A DNA stretch of 59,955 bases. It comes from Actinomycetota bacterium (GTDB taxonomy: Bacteria > Actinomycetota > Actinomycetes > Actinomycetales > Microbacteriaceae). The position numbers and the translations under genes were made by a program. A model generated the notes under the pieces. That model was not told the DNA's origin. It searched no databases and was given only the letters and a program-made list of their open reading frames with translations. Of the stretch, positions 1 through 8,634 are shown in pieces. Location of the stretch: positions 1 through 59,955 of the forward strand of contig WLIA01000005.1 in assembly GCA_009702455.1 (NCBI GenBank), given 5' to 3'. The first letter of the stretch is position 1; each line of letters starts with the position of its first letter.

Positions 1-542
1 AAATGCGCGTCGAAGGCCTGCCGACCGTGCTGCCGTTTCACCGCAAGATTGTCAACGACCCTGCATTCATCGGCGACAGCGCAAAGAATACATTCGGCAT
101 TTACACCCGCTGGATTGAGACCGAGTGGAACAACGACATCGCTGCCTATACGGGCATGCATGAAGAAGACGCCGTCTCGGGCGAGCGCAACAACGTTGTC
201 GTCGAAGTCGACGGCAAGCGCATCGAGGTTTCTCTGCCGCAAAGAATTTTGGCAAGCGGTCAGGCAGGTGTGCACGCAGCTGCGGCTCCCAAGCGCAAAG
301 CCCACGGCACAGCGAGCGCGGGTGCTAGCGAAAAAGCCTTGAAGGCTCCGATGCAATCGACAGTGGTCAAGATTGCGGTTGCGGTTGGCGACAAAGTTGC
401 CGAGGGTGACCTGCTGATTGTTCTTGAGGCCATGAAGATGGAGCAACCGATGACAGCGCACGTTAGCGGTGTCGTGAAATCGATCTCGGCCGAAATCGGG
501 GTGACTATTGCCGCCGGAACTTTGCTGCTCGAACTCGAGTAA
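1..542 (+). CDS. accA3: Acetyl-/propionyl-CoA carboxylase alpha subunit, C-terminal part (5' truncated by window)
   Basis: Biotin-dependent acyl-CoA carboxylase subunit; the visible 180 residues are the end of the biotin carboxylase C-terminal domain (RVEGLPTVLPFHRKIV) followed by a linker and a biotinyl domain. The biotinylation motif EAMKMEQP is present, with the acceptor lysine codon at 435-437, and the chain ends about 35 residues later as usual for biotinyl domains. The family carries biotin carboxylase and carrier in one chain of roughly 590-660 residues, so most of the gene lies upstream of the window; the first ATG at position 3 is internal, not a start. The role in malonyl-/methylmalonyl-CoA supply for lipid synthesis is family knowledge. 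The partner beta subunit is not in view. Confidence 0.93.
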   Translation, partial: MRVEGLPTVLPFHRKIVNDPAFIGDSAKNTFGIYTRWIETEWNNDIAAYTGMHEEDAVSGERNNVVVEVDGKRIEVSLPQRILASGQAGVHAAAAPKRKAHGTASAGASEKALKAPMQSTVVKIAVAVGDKVAEGDLLIVLEAMKMEQPMTAHVSGVVKSISAEIGVTIAAGTLLLELE

Positions 543-546
543 CGCT

Positions 547-606
547 AGTTTTGGGGCCCGACTCAGCCGGCAATCTAATTCTGGGGCCCGACGCAGTCGG
601 TAATTA
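547..606. repeat. Two tandem 30-bp imperfect repeats between convergent genes
   Basis: Positions 547-576 and 577-606 align without gaps at 23 of 30 positions and share the core GGGGCCCGAC at 553-562 and 583-592. Each unit holds a small hairpin: in copy 2 CCGAC-GCA-GTCGG (588-600) is perfect, and in copy 1 (558-570) it has one mismatch. A fragment resembling the repeat start, AGTTTTGAGG, follows at 606-615 inside the end of the next gene. The array fills the gap between two convergent genes and could act as a weak bidirectional terminator; that is inference. Confidence 0.7.
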
Positions 607-2028
607 GTTTTGAGGAATGTGCAGCGCTCGCGCCGCATCCGTGATTGAACCGGTTAGCGACGGGTAGACCGTGTAGGTCTGCGCAACATCGTCAACCGTC
701 AAACGATTTTCAATCGCGAGCGCAATCGGGTAGATCAACTCGGATGCCTTCGGCCCAACCACAACTCCCCCGATGACGGTTCCGCCGGTCGAGCAAATCA
801 GCTTGATGAAGCCGTCTTCGATGCCCTGCATTTTCGCCCGCGGGTTTTCGTCGAAGGAAATCTTGTGCACGTAACCGTTGACCTTGCCCTCGTTGAGCGC
901 GGCTTCAGACCAACCAACCGAAGCAATCTCAGGTGACGTGAAAACGTTTGACGCCACGTTGCGAGTGTCGGTTGGTGCAGCGATGTCGCCGAGCGTGTGA
1001 AACACTGCCGTGCGGCCCTGCATTGCGGCAACCGATGCCAACGGAAGAGCGGTCGAGCAGTCACCCACGGCATAAACGTTGGCTCGAGATGTGCGGGCAA
1101 CTTTGTTGGCAACTATGTGCCCAGACTCGGTTACGGCAATCTGTGCATCCTCGAGACCTAGGTCTGCGGTGTTTGGAATTCCACCGACAGCCATAAGACA
1201 GTGTGAGCCTTCAATTACGCGACCGTCTGCGAGGGTTACCTCAACGCGATCACCCTTATTGACTACGCCTTCTGCGCGCGACTTCGAAATGATGTTCATG
1301 CCGCGGCGAGTAAAGACGGTTTCAATCAAACTGGCGGCATCCTTGTCTTCACCAGGCAAAACCATTTCGCGTGACGAAACCAAACTCACCTTGCAGCCGA
1401 GCCCATTGAACGCCGACGCAAACTCCGCACCGGTGACACCCGAGCCAACCACAATCATGTGCTCTGGCATTTCGGCCAGGTTGTAAAGCTGCTTCCAGGT
1501 GAGAATTCGCTTGCCATCTGGCTTCGCGCTCGGCAGCTCTCGCGGTGTCGCACCGACAGCCAGGATGATGGTCTTGGCTTCGACACGTTCTTCTTTTCCG
1601 GCTGCATCGGTGGCAATAACAAAGTGGTTGCCGTCAAGCCGACCGGTGCCATTGATGATGCGCACGCCGGCATCCATGAGGTTCTGAAGCATGTCGCCAG
1701 ACTGAGCTTCGGCGATTTCGCGAAGTCGGCGGTTGACCATCCTGAGGTCGATTTCAACCTTCGGGGTGATTGCCTTGCCGTCGGCCGAAAAGCGAATTCC
1801 GAGCTCGGCAGCCTGGGCAACCGACTGGGCAGCATCGGCTGTGGCGATCAAAGTCTTTGAAGGAACCACGTCGGTCAAGACCGCGTTGCCACCGATGCCA
1901 TCACGCTCGATTAGGGTCACCTGTGCGCCCAACTGGGTGCCGGCTAGGGCCGCTTCATAGCCGCCAGGGCCGCCGCCGATGATTACGATGCTGTGTGGTT
2001 TTGGGGTGGTTTCAGTCACGCCCTCCAT
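604..2028 (-). CDS. lpdA: NAD(P)H-quinone dehydrogenase, LpdA-type flavoprotein without active-site disulfide
   Basis: Member of the flavoprotein disulfide reductase fold, 474 residues, close to the family length. The N-terminal FAD-binding motif is IIGGGPGGYEAA, the NAD(P)-binding motif is VVGSGVTGAEFA, and a second FAD motif (VYAVGDCS) and dimerisation domain follow. Where lipoamide dehydrogenases have two redox cysteines (CxxxxC), this protein reads GGNAVLTDVVPSKTL, so both cysteines are absent. The same loss is known in mycobacterial LpdA (Rv3303c), an NAD(P)H quinone reductase, so quinone reduction rather than lipoamide oxidation is the likely activity. The first ATG at 2028 leaves a short extension (MEGVTETTPKP) before the fold. 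The gene is divergent from the purine nucleoside phosphorylase, 44 bases away. Confidence 0.88.
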   Translation of the reverse strand: MEGVTETTPKPHSIVIIGGGPGGYEAALAGTQLGAQVTLIERDGIGGNAVLTDVVPSKTLIATADAAQSVAQAAELGIRFSADGKAITPKVEIDLRMVNRRLREIAEAQSGDMLQNLMDAGVRIINGTGRLDGNHFVIATDAAGKEERVEAKTIILAVGATPRELPSAKPDGKRILTWKQLYNLAEMPEHMIVVGSGVTGAEFASAFNGLGCKVSLVSSREMVLPGEDKDAASLIETVFTRRGMNIISKSRAEGVVNKGDRVEVTLADGRVIEGSHCLMAVGGIPNTADLGLEDAQIAVTESGHIVANKVARTSRANVYAVGDCSTALPLASVAAMQGRTAVFHTLGDIAAPTDTRNVASNVFTSPEIASVGWSEAALNEGKVNGYVHKISFDENPRAKMQGIEDGFIKLICSTGGTVIGGVVVGPKASELIYPIALAIENRLTVDDVAQTYTVYPSLTGSITDAARALHIPQN

Positions 2029-2072
2029 TCTGCCAGCCTGCCGCCACAGTTGTCGCGATTAGGCTTTAGGGC

Positions 2073-2891
2073 ATGAACCCATTCGAAGATTCAGAGGCGA
2101 ACCCATTCGAAATTGCAAACTCAGCCGCGAGCGTGATTGCAGAGAAATCCGGAGTCAAGCGACACGACATCGCTCTGACCCTGGGCAGCGGTTGGGCCAA
2201 AGCGGCCGACCTAATTGGTGAAACGGTTGCGACCATCAAGGCAACAGAGGTTCCTGGTTTCTCGGCTCCAGCGGTTGCCGGTCACCTGCCAACAATTCGT
2301 TCGATCAGATTGCCAAACGGCAAGCACGCTCTAGTGCTCGGTGCCCGCACTCACTACTACGAAGGTCACGGCGTGCGCAGAGTTGTGCATGGTGTGCGAA
2401 CTGCCGCAGCAGCCGGCGCAAAAATCATGGTGCTAACCAACGGATGCGGCGGTCTCAACGAAGCATGGCCCGAGGGAACCCCGGTTCTGATCAGCGACCA
2501 CATTAACCTGACTGCCGATAGCCCACTTGAAGGCGCAAACTTTGTTGACCTAACCGATCTCTATTCGAAGCGACTTCGCGACATTGCGAGAACAGTAGAC
2601 CCAAATCTCGACGAGGGTGTCTATGCGCAGTTTCGCGGCCCACACTATGAGACCCCTGCAGAAGTTCAAATGGTGAAGCACATGGGTGGCCACCTGGTTG
2701 GCATGTCGACTGCTCTCGAGGCAATCGCAGCACGCGAAGCCGGCATGGAGATTCTTGGAGTCTCACTCATGACCAACCTCGCCGCCGGAATTCAGAAGCA
2801 CCCGCTTTCGCACGCCGAAGTTTTGGCAGCCGGCAAGGCGGCCGAAGAACGAATCAGCGCCCTGCTCGCCGAAATCATCGTCAAGCTCTAA
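2073..2891 (+). CDS. punA: Purine nucleoside phosphorylase (trimeric type)
   Basis: Cleaves purine (deoxy)ribonucleosides with phosphate to the base and (deoxy)ribose-1-phosphate. The 272-residue length and motifs fit the trimeric PNP/MTAP family: the phosphate-binding GSGWA near the N terminus, GHLPTIRSI, GARTHYYEGHG, LTNGCGGLNE, the substrate region GPHYETPAEVQM with GMSTALEAIAA, and the base-contacting Asn in MTNLAAG. It starts 44 bases from a divergent gene, so its promoter must lie in that gap, and it is followed after 10 bases by a phosphosugar mutase, suggesting co-transcription. Together with the adenosine deaminase, thymidine phosphorylase and cytidine deaminase genes nearby it forms a nucleoside breakdown set. 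Confidence 0.93.
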   Translation: MNPFEDSEANPFEIANSAASVIAEKSGVKRHDIALTLGSGWAKAADLIGETVATIKATEVPGFSAPAVAGHLPTIRSIRLPNGKHALVLGARTHYYEGHGVRRVVHGVRTAAAAGAKIMVLTNGCGGLNEAWPEGTPVLISDHINLTADSPLEGANFVDLTDLYSKRLRDIARTVDPNLDEGVYAQFRGPHYETPAEVQMVKHMGGHLVGMSTALEAIAAREAGMEILGVSLMTNLAAGIQKHPLSHAEVLAAGKAAEERISALLAEIIVKL

Positions 2892-2901
2892 ACCTTCGCC
2901 C

Positions 2902-4551
2902 ATGAATCTCGACGAACTTCTGCTGGCCGCAACCGCTTGGGCCGAGCAAGATCCCGATGTCCAGACCCGCAGTGAGTTGCTTGCTCTAATTGCCTCTCGC
3001 GACGAGGCAGCGTTGCTTGATCGCTGCGGCAAGCGCCTTGCATTTGGCACCGCCGGTCTCAGAGGCGAGCTGGGAGCTGGCCCGAACCGCATGAACCGCG
3101 TGCTGGTTGCCCAGGCGGCAGCTGGCCTGGCCGCATACCTGAAGAAGAACTTCGATCGACCATCGGCGGTTATCGGCTTCGACGGCCGAGTGAACAGCGA
3201 TGTCTTCGCACGCGACAGCGCAGAAGTTATGGCAGCCGCAGGGATCGAGACATTTCTTTTCGACCAGAGCGTGCCGACCCCTGTGCTTGCCTTCGCCGTC
3301 AAGCAGCGAGATTTTTCGGCGGGCGTCATGGTCACCGCTTCGCACAACCCGCCGCGCGATAACGGCTACAAGGTTTACCTCGGTGGCGCTAACGGCGGTG
3401 GGCAAATTGTCTCGCCGGCAGACGCAGAAATTTCTGCCGAGATCGAAGCGATTGCCGCGGCGAAGACCTTTGCTCAGATTGCCAAGTCAGACAACTTTGA
3501 GTTTCTCGGCGAGAGCACGATTGACGACTACGTTCGTGTGACGAGCCGCCTAGTCAACAGCACCGCCGATGAAAAAGGTGAGGGTCAGCTCAAGATTGTC
3601 TACAGCGCGATGCACGGAGTTGGCTGGCCAACACTCGAGAAACTATTCGCAGCCGCTTCGATTGCAAAACCAATCGTGGTTGAGTCTCAAATCAAACCAG
3701 ACGGAAACTTTCCGACGGTCGCGTTTCCGAACCCTGAAGAGCCTGGTGCCATGGATGAGTCTTACGCCACAGCTTTCGAGAATGACGCCGATCTGATTTT
3801 GGTGAACGACCCAGATGCCGACCGACTAGCGGTTGCGATTCCGCAGCTTCAAACCGATGGCAGCAAGAGTTGGCGAAGGCTGACCGGCGATCAGGTTGGC
3901 CTGCTGCTTGCCGACGAGTTGGCGAGCAGACCCGGTGCCACAGGCGCACTTGCCTGCTCGATAGTTTCGTGCTCAGCGCTCGAGCAAATTGCCGCAAAGA
4001 ACGGCCTGGCCTTTGCCGAGACCCTCACCGGCTTCAAGTGGATCAGCAAGGTGCCCGAGCTGCTGTTTGGCTTCGAAGAAGCGCTCGGCTACTGCGTCGA
4101 CCCAGCCCACACCCCAGACAAAGACGGCATTTCGGCGGCCCTCGTGGTGGCCGACCTAGCCAACCGCCTGGCCGCCAGCGACCAAACCATCGCAGATCGA
4201 ATCGACGAGATTGGCCGCAAGTATGGTCACTTTGCCACCGGTCAGGTTTCGATTCGAGTTGCCGACTTGAGCATCATCGGCAGCACGGTTGCCCGCATTC
4301 GCAACAAGCCGCCGGCAGCAATCATGGGTCAGAGCGCACGATTCACCGACCTCGCTCTCGGCAGCGCAAAGTTGCAAGCAACCGAAGGTTTGCGTTTCGA
4401 TTTGGCAGATGGCTCGCGCGTGATTATTCGCCCGAGCGGAACCGAGCCTAAGTTGAAGTGCTACCTGCAGACGACGGGTGTGAGTTTTGAAGCGGCACAG
4501 AGCGCGCTAGAAAAACTTGAGGGTGCTGCCCGAGAACTGCTAAACGCCTAG
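2902..4551 (+). CDS. Alpha-D-phosphohexomutase superfamily enzyme (phosphomannomutase/phosphopentomutase-like)
   Basis: A 549-residue phosphosugar mutase with the full catalytic set: phosphoserine loop TASHNPPRDNGYK, metal-binding DPDADRLAV, sugar-binding GFEEALGY and C-terminal phosphate-binding RPSGTEPKLKCYL. Length and motifs put it with the long bacterial phospho-sugar mutases related to eukaryotic PGM2, some of which act on pentose phosphates. It sits 10 bases after the purine nucleoside phosphorylase, and no deoB-type phosphopentomutase is in the window, so converting ribose-1-P and deoxyribose-1-P to the 5-phosphates is an attractive role; this is inference. Phosphomannomutase or phosphoglucomutase activity is the alternative, and a GDP-mannose gene lies about 8 kb away. 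Its stop overlaps the convergent adenosine deaminase stop by 4 bases. Confidence 0.88.
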   Translation: MNLDELLLAATAWAEQDPDVQTRSELLALIASRDEAALLDRCGKRLAFGTAGLRGELGAGPNRMNRVLVAQAAAGLAAYLKKNFDRPSAVIGFDGRVNSDVFARDSAEVMAAAGIETFLFDQSVPTPVLAFAVKQRDFSAGVMVTASHNPPRDNGYKVYLGGANGGGQIVSPADAEISAEIEAIAAAKTFAQIAKSDNFEFLGESTIDDYVRVTSRLVNSTADEKGEGQLKIVYSAMHGVGWPTLEKLFAAASIAKPIVVESQIKPDGNFPTVAFPNPEEPGAMDESYATAFENDADLILVNDPDADRLAVAIPQLQTDGSKSWRRLTGDQVGLLLADELASRPGATGALACSIVSCSALEQIAAKNGLAFAETLTGFKWISKVPELLFGFEEALGYCVDPAHTPDKDGISAALVVADLANRLAASDQTIADRIDEIGRKYGHFATGQVSIRVADLSIIGSTVARIRNKPPAAIMGQSARFTDLALGSAKLQATEGLRFDLADGSRVIIRPSGTEPKLKCYLQTTGVSFEAAQSALEKLEGAARELLNA

Positions 4552-5681
4552 CGGCGGTCGCGACCGAGGTTTGCGCGCTGCGCTTCGAAACCCTCTGCGA
4601 TTGTTTCGATAAGTTCTTCGCGAGCGTCTACAGACTGAAAAGTTGCATCGGCAGCATTGAGCTGAAACTGCTCGAGGTCGTCGATGTCGTAACCGAAAGT
4701 TTCAACCAGCAACTGCAGTTCTTTCGAGATTGTCGTGTTCGACATCAAACGGTTGTCTGGGTTGACGGTGACGCCAAAGCCGAGGTCATACAAAACCGCA
4801 AACGGGTGATCTGAAACGCTCAACTCGTGATCGTCTTCTTCGGTCAGCTGATAGATGTCGTCGAGCACACCGGTCTGCATGTTTGAAGTCACGCTCAACT
4901 CGAGTGCGATGCCGCGATCGTGAACCCACTCGGCAACCGGGCCGAGAACCACAAAGTCTGCCTCGCCCTGGCTGCGACTAAACATCACGTCTTCGATTAG
5001 ACGAGCACCGTGACCGAGGCGCAGTGCTCGACCACTCACGATGGCATCCTTGATGCTCTCGACACCGTCGGCTTCACCGGCGTGAACCGTCACCGGAAAC
5101 ATCTCGCTCGCAAGGTATTCGAATGCTGCCTTGTGGCGGTTAGGCAAGAAGCCCTTCTCCGGCCCGGCGATGTCGAAACCAACCACGCCGTCGTTGCGGT
5201 GGCGCACGGCTAACTCGGCAATCTCAAGGCCTCTGTCGAGGTGACGCATGGCGGTCACCAGCTGCCCGGTGCGAATGCTGTGGCCCTTCTCGGCAGCGGC
5301 ATCTGCGCCGTCCTCGAGCCCATCCTGCACGGCTGCCACTACCTCGTCGAGGGTCAAACCCTTGCCGAGGTGCTGCTCTGGCGCCCAGCGAATCTCGCCA
5401 TAGATGACGCCGTCGGCGGCCAAATCGAGCACGAACTCTTTGGCAACGCGCTGCAGGCCGTGAGCGGTTTGCATGACAGCGGTGGTGACGTCGAAGGTCT
5501 TCAGGTAGTCAACCAGGTTGCCACTGTTAGCAGATTGCTCGAACCAGCGACCAAGCTCAGCGGCATCGGTGGTCGGCAACTCGAGCCCGATTTCGTCGGC
5601 CAACTCGATAATGGTCTGTGGTCGAAGACCGCCGTCGAGGTGATCGTGAAGAGAGATCTTTGGCAGCTTCTTGATATTCAT
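4548..5681 (-). CDS. add: Adenosine deaminase
   Basis: Converts (deoxy)adenosine to (deoxy)inosine, feeding purine nucleoside phosphorylase. The 377-residue protein has the amidohydrolase metal ligands in LHDHLDGGLRP near the N terminus, VHAGE in the middle with the catalytic Glu, and a C-terminal HPFAVLYDLGFGVTVNPDNR, where the family more often reads NTDNR; the metal-ligand Asp is kept. It is the last gene of the nucleoside operon, 8 bases after thymidine phosphorylase, and ends in a 4-base convergent overlap with the phosphosugar mutase. No terminator hairpin is evident in that overlap. Confidence 0.93.
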   Translation of the reverse strand: MNIKKLPKISLHDHLDGGLRPQTIIELADEIGLELPTTDAAELGRWFEQSANSGNLVDYLKTFDVTTAVMQTAHGLQRVAKEFVLDLAADGVIYGEIRWAPEQHLGKGLTLDEVVAAVQDGLEDGADAAAEKGHSIRTGQLVTAMRHLDRGLEIAELAVRHRNDGVVGFDIAGPEKGFLPNRHKAAFEYLASEMFPVTVHAGEADGVESIKDAIVSGRALRLGHGARLIEDVMFSRSQGEADFVVLGPVAEWVHDRGIALELSVTSNMQTGVLDDIYQLTEEDDHELSVSDHPFAVLYDLGFGVTVNPDNRLMSNTTISKELQLLVETFGYDIDDLEQFQLNAADATFQSVDAREELIETIAEGFEAQRANLGRDRR

Positions 5682-5689
5682 TTCAAACC

Positions 5690-6967
5690 CTAGCTAATGC
5701 GATCGATAACAATTTTTCGCTCTGGCGAGCCAGAGCCAATGCTAAACGAATCTTCGAGCGATTCGAGCGCGCGAGCAAAACGCGGCTCGTCGTCGGTGAA
5801 GAGAGTCATCAGCGGAGCACCGGCAACAACCTGGCTTCCGATTTGCGCGTGCAACTCGATTCCGGCACCGAACTGCACAGCGTCTTCTTTGCGTTCGCGA
5901 CCGGCACCGAGACGCCATGACGCGACACCAACCTGAAGCGCATCGAGAGACGTGAGGGTTCCGCTGCTTGGGGCAACTATTGTGTGCGAGTGCTTTGCCT
6001 GCGGCAGCGGTGCATCGACATCGCCACCCTGAGCCGTAATCATTCGACGCCACTGATCCATCGCGCGACCATCGTTTAGCGCGGCTGCAACATCGACGTC
6101 ACCCTTGCCGGCGAGGCGCAACATTTCGCGTGCAAGCTCAACGGTGATTTCGACGACATCGGCAGGGCCGCCGCCGGCAAGAACCTCGAGCGACTCTTCG
6201 ACCTCGAGGGCGTTTCCAACCTTGAGCCCGAGCGGAGTAGACATGTCGGTGATGAGTGCCGAGGTGTGCACGCCGGCATCCTGGCCAATCTGCACCAGGG
6301 TCGTTGCCAACTCGCGAGCACGCTCGATGGTCTTCATGAAAGCGCCAGAGCCAACCTTCACGTCGAGCACAAGCGACTGGGTGCCTTCGGCAAGCTTCTT
6401 GCTCATAATCGAGCTGGCAATCAGCGGGATGGCCTCAACCGTGCCGGTCACATCGCGCAGGGCATAGAGCTTCTTGTCGGCAGGCGCTAGGCCAGAGCCG
6501 GCGGCGCAGATAACCGCGCCAACTTCGGCCAACTGGCGGTGCATCTCGTCGTTCGAGATGCTGGCGCGCCAGCCCTTGATCGACTCGAGCTTGTCTAGGG
6601 TTCCGCCGGTGTGACCGAGCCCGCGGCCCGAAAGCTGAGGCACGGCAACGCCAAAAACTGACACCAGCGGCGCAAGCGGCAGGGTGATCTTGTCACCAAC
6701 ACCACCGGTCGAGTGCTTGTCTGAGGTTGGCACCGAGAGCGCACTGAAGTCGAGTTTCTCGCCGCTGGCAATCATCGCCGAAGTGAGGTCACCAATCTCG
6801 CGACGGTTCATGCCGTTTAGCAGAATCGCCATGGCCATAGCCGACATCTGTTCGTCGGCAACCGAACCCTTTGTGTATGAATCGATGAGCCAATTGATTT
6901 GCTCGGTTGAAAGTTCGCCGTGCTCGCGCTTCTGAATAATCAGTTCGACTGCAGAAAAATTTGACAC
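5690..6967 (-). CDS. deoA: Thymidine (pyrimidine-nucleoside) phosphorylase
   Basis: Phosphorolyses thymidine, and in some members uridine, to the base and (deoxy)ribose-1-phosphate. The 425-residue chain has the family signature SGRGLGHTGGTLDKLESI and the phosphate-binding stretch DKHSTGGVGDKITLPLAPL. The N-terminal helical domain (ELIIQKREHGELSTEQINWL) and C-terminal PYNP domain are both present. The start is a GTG whose G is the last base of the cytidine deaminase stop (TAGTG), so translation is probably coupled. It belongs to the operon of ABC nucleoside importer and salvage enzymes. Confidence 0.92.
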   Translation of the reverse strand: MSNFSAVELIIQKREHGELSTEQINWLIDSYTKGSVADEQMSAMAMAILLNGMNRREIGDLTSAMIASGEKLDFSALSVPTSDKHSTGGVGDKITLPLAPLVSVFGVAVPQLSGRGLGHTGGTLDKLESIKGWRASISNDEMHRQLAEVGAVICAAGSGLAPADKKLYALRDVTGTVEAIPLIASSIMSKKLAEGTQSLVLDVKVGSGAFMKTIERARELATTLVQIGQDAGVHTSALITDMSTPLGLKVGNALEVEESLEVLAGGGPADVVEITVELAREMLRLAGKGDVDVAAALNDGRAMDQWRRMITAQGGDVDAPLPQAKHSHTIVAPSSGTLTSLDALQVGVASWRLGAGRERKEDAVQFGAGIELHAQIGSQVVAGAPLMTLFTDDEPRFARALESLEDSFSIGSGSPERKIVIDRIS

Positions 6968-7359
6968 TATGCTTCGAGCTCTTCGCGAGTGAAGGCGTCT
7001 GGCAAAACTTCGGTCATGGTCTTCAAACCCGAAATAGTTTCGAGAATCATTCCGGGTGCCGCGTGCTCAACCAGCAACTGACGGCAACGACCGCAGGGCA
7101 TCAAAACGTTTGAGTTTGCATCGACGCAGGTGAAGGCGATTAGTTTTCCGCCGCCGGTCATGAGCAAGTCGCTAACGAGTGAGCACTCTGCGCAAAGAGT
7201 GACGCCGAAGCTGGCGTTCTCGATGTTACAACCGCTAACGATTCGTCCGTCGGTTGTGATGGCCGCTGCGCCAACCGCAAAGTTTGAGTATGGCGAGTAA
7301 GACTTCTTCATTGCTTCGACGGCTACGGCGCGAAGCGCATCCCAGTTGATTTCAGACAT
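6967..7359 (-). CDS. cdd: Cytidine deaminase
   Basis: Small (130-residue) homotetrameric-type cytidine deaminase converting cytidine and deoxycytidine to uridine forms. The zinc site is visible: the CAE motif after NASFGVTL carries the catalytic Glu, and PCGRCRQLL supplies the other two Cys ligands. The SPYSNFAVGAA N-terminal substrate motif is also present. The ATG abuts the stop of the upstream permease gene (TAAATG), and the gene's own stop overlaps the GTG of deoA, so it lies inside a tightly packed operon. The products feed the following pyrimidine phosphorylase. Confidence 0.93.
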   Translation of the reverse strand: MSEINWDALRAVAVEAMKKSYSPYSNFAVGAAAITTDGRIVSGCNIENASFGVTLCAECSLVSDLLMTGGGKLIAFTCVDANSNVLMPCGRCRQLLVEHAAPGMILETISGLKTMTEVLPDAFTREELEA

Positions 7360-8634
7360 TTAGTTCTTTTCGTAAGGCTTGCCGGTAGCCGCCGGGCCGC
7401 GAACGCGACCAGCGAAACCAGCAACAGCGATGAGAGTCACCAGGTAAGGCACCATGGTGATGAAGTCGACCGGAATAACTGGGTTGATCTGGTTCGACCA
7501 GATGCGCATGATGATTGCGAAGCCAAAGAGCAGCGCAGAAATCGAAACGTAGAGAGGCTGCCAGCGACCGAGAATCACGACGGCGAGGGCAATAAAGCCG
7601 AGGCCACCGGTCATTTCGCGACCAAAGGCGCCAACGTTGCCAACCGTGATGGCAGCGCCACCGAGGCCAGCCACGGCACCACCGATTGTGACCCACCAGA
7701 AGCGGGTGCGGCCAACGTTAATGCCCACCGTGTCAGCGGCAAGCGGGTGCTCGCCAACCGCGCGGGCGCGCAGGCCGAGCTTGGTGCGAAACAGCACGAA
7801 CCAAAGTGCCGGCACGATCAAGAAGGTTAGGTAGACGATGGCACCCTGGTTGAAGAAGGCGTCACCGATTATCGGCAACTGGCTCAAGATCGGAATCTCG
7901 ATGCGGTTGAAGGTGCCCGGAAAGTTGAGCCCCGCGTTGTTCTGAGTTATGACCTGCGAATACAAGAAGTTGGTCACACCGATTACCAGCACGTTGAGGA
8001 GCACACCAATGATGATTTGGTCGACGAGATACTTGATCGAGAGCGAAGCCAAGATTGTCGAGAGCAGAGCAGCGCCAATCATGGCTGCGATAACGCCAGC
8101 CCAAAGCGAACCGGTGATGCTGCCGATTACCGCGGCAAGAAAAGCACCGGTGAGCAGCTGACCTTCGATTGCAATGTTCACGACGCCAACGCGCTCGCTC
8201 ATGATGCCGCCCATGCCGCCGAGAATAATCGGCAGCGCAAGCACCAGGGTGTTGCCGAGCAAGAAGCCAACCGGAACATCTGCGCCGGCGGCGAGCCATC
8301 CGAGCAAAGCAACGATTGCAACCAGGCCGTAGACTACCGCAAACATCTGCGGCACGCGCTTTTTAGTCACGCCAAACCAGAGCGATGCAATCGTGATCAG
8401 AACCATGATTGCGGCGGTCGAGTAGCCAAGCGCGTTAGAAGGCAACGCCAAGTCTGGCAGCGTTACAAACGCATCGGTCTCTGTGATCTGAAAGGTAACC
8501 TCTGTGGTCGGGCCAAGAATTGCAAAGAACACAAACGAGAAAATAGTGACAATCGCCATCACGATTGGAGCCTTGAGACTCTTCTTCTGCTCGGCCTGCG
8601 AGAACATGCCCGGGGTAACTTCGATGCGCGACAT
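7360..8634 (-). CDS. Nucleoside ABC transporter permease (NupQ/YufQ-like)
   Basis: Inner-membrane permease of the BMP-type nucleoside importers, with many hydrophobic segments and the BPD_transp_2 family hallmarks GGMGGIMSERVGVVNIAIEG and VGEHPLAADTVGINV. An open frame extends 20 codons further upstream, but the ATG at 8634 giving MSRIEVTPG is preferred because its A is the last base of the preceding permease stop (TAATG); that start gives 424 residues. It pairs with the other permease and the ATPase upstream. It has an extra N-terminal part with a helix and a roughly 50-residue extracytoplasmic loop before the conserved core. Confidence 0.9.
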   Translation of the reverse strand: MSRIEVTPGMFSQAEQKKSLKAPIVMAIVTIFSFVFFAILGPTTEVTFQITETDAFVTLPDLALPSNALGYSTAAIMVLITIASLWFGVTKKRVPQMFAVVYGLVAIVALLGWLAAGADVPVGFLLGNTLVLALPIILGGMGGIMSERVGVVNIAIEGQLLTGAFLAAVIGSITGSLWAGVIAAMIGAALLSTILASLSIKYLVDQIIIGVLLNVLVIGVTNFLYSQVITQNNAGLNFPGTFNRIEIPILSQLPIIGDAFFNQGAIVYLTFLIVPALWFVLFRTKLGLRARAVGEHPLAADTVGINVGRTRFWWVTIGGAVAGLGGAAITVGNVGAFGREMTGGLGFIALAVVILGRWQPLYVSISALLFGFAIIMRIWSNQINPVIPVDFITMVPYLVTLIAVAGFAGRVRGPAATGKPYEKN

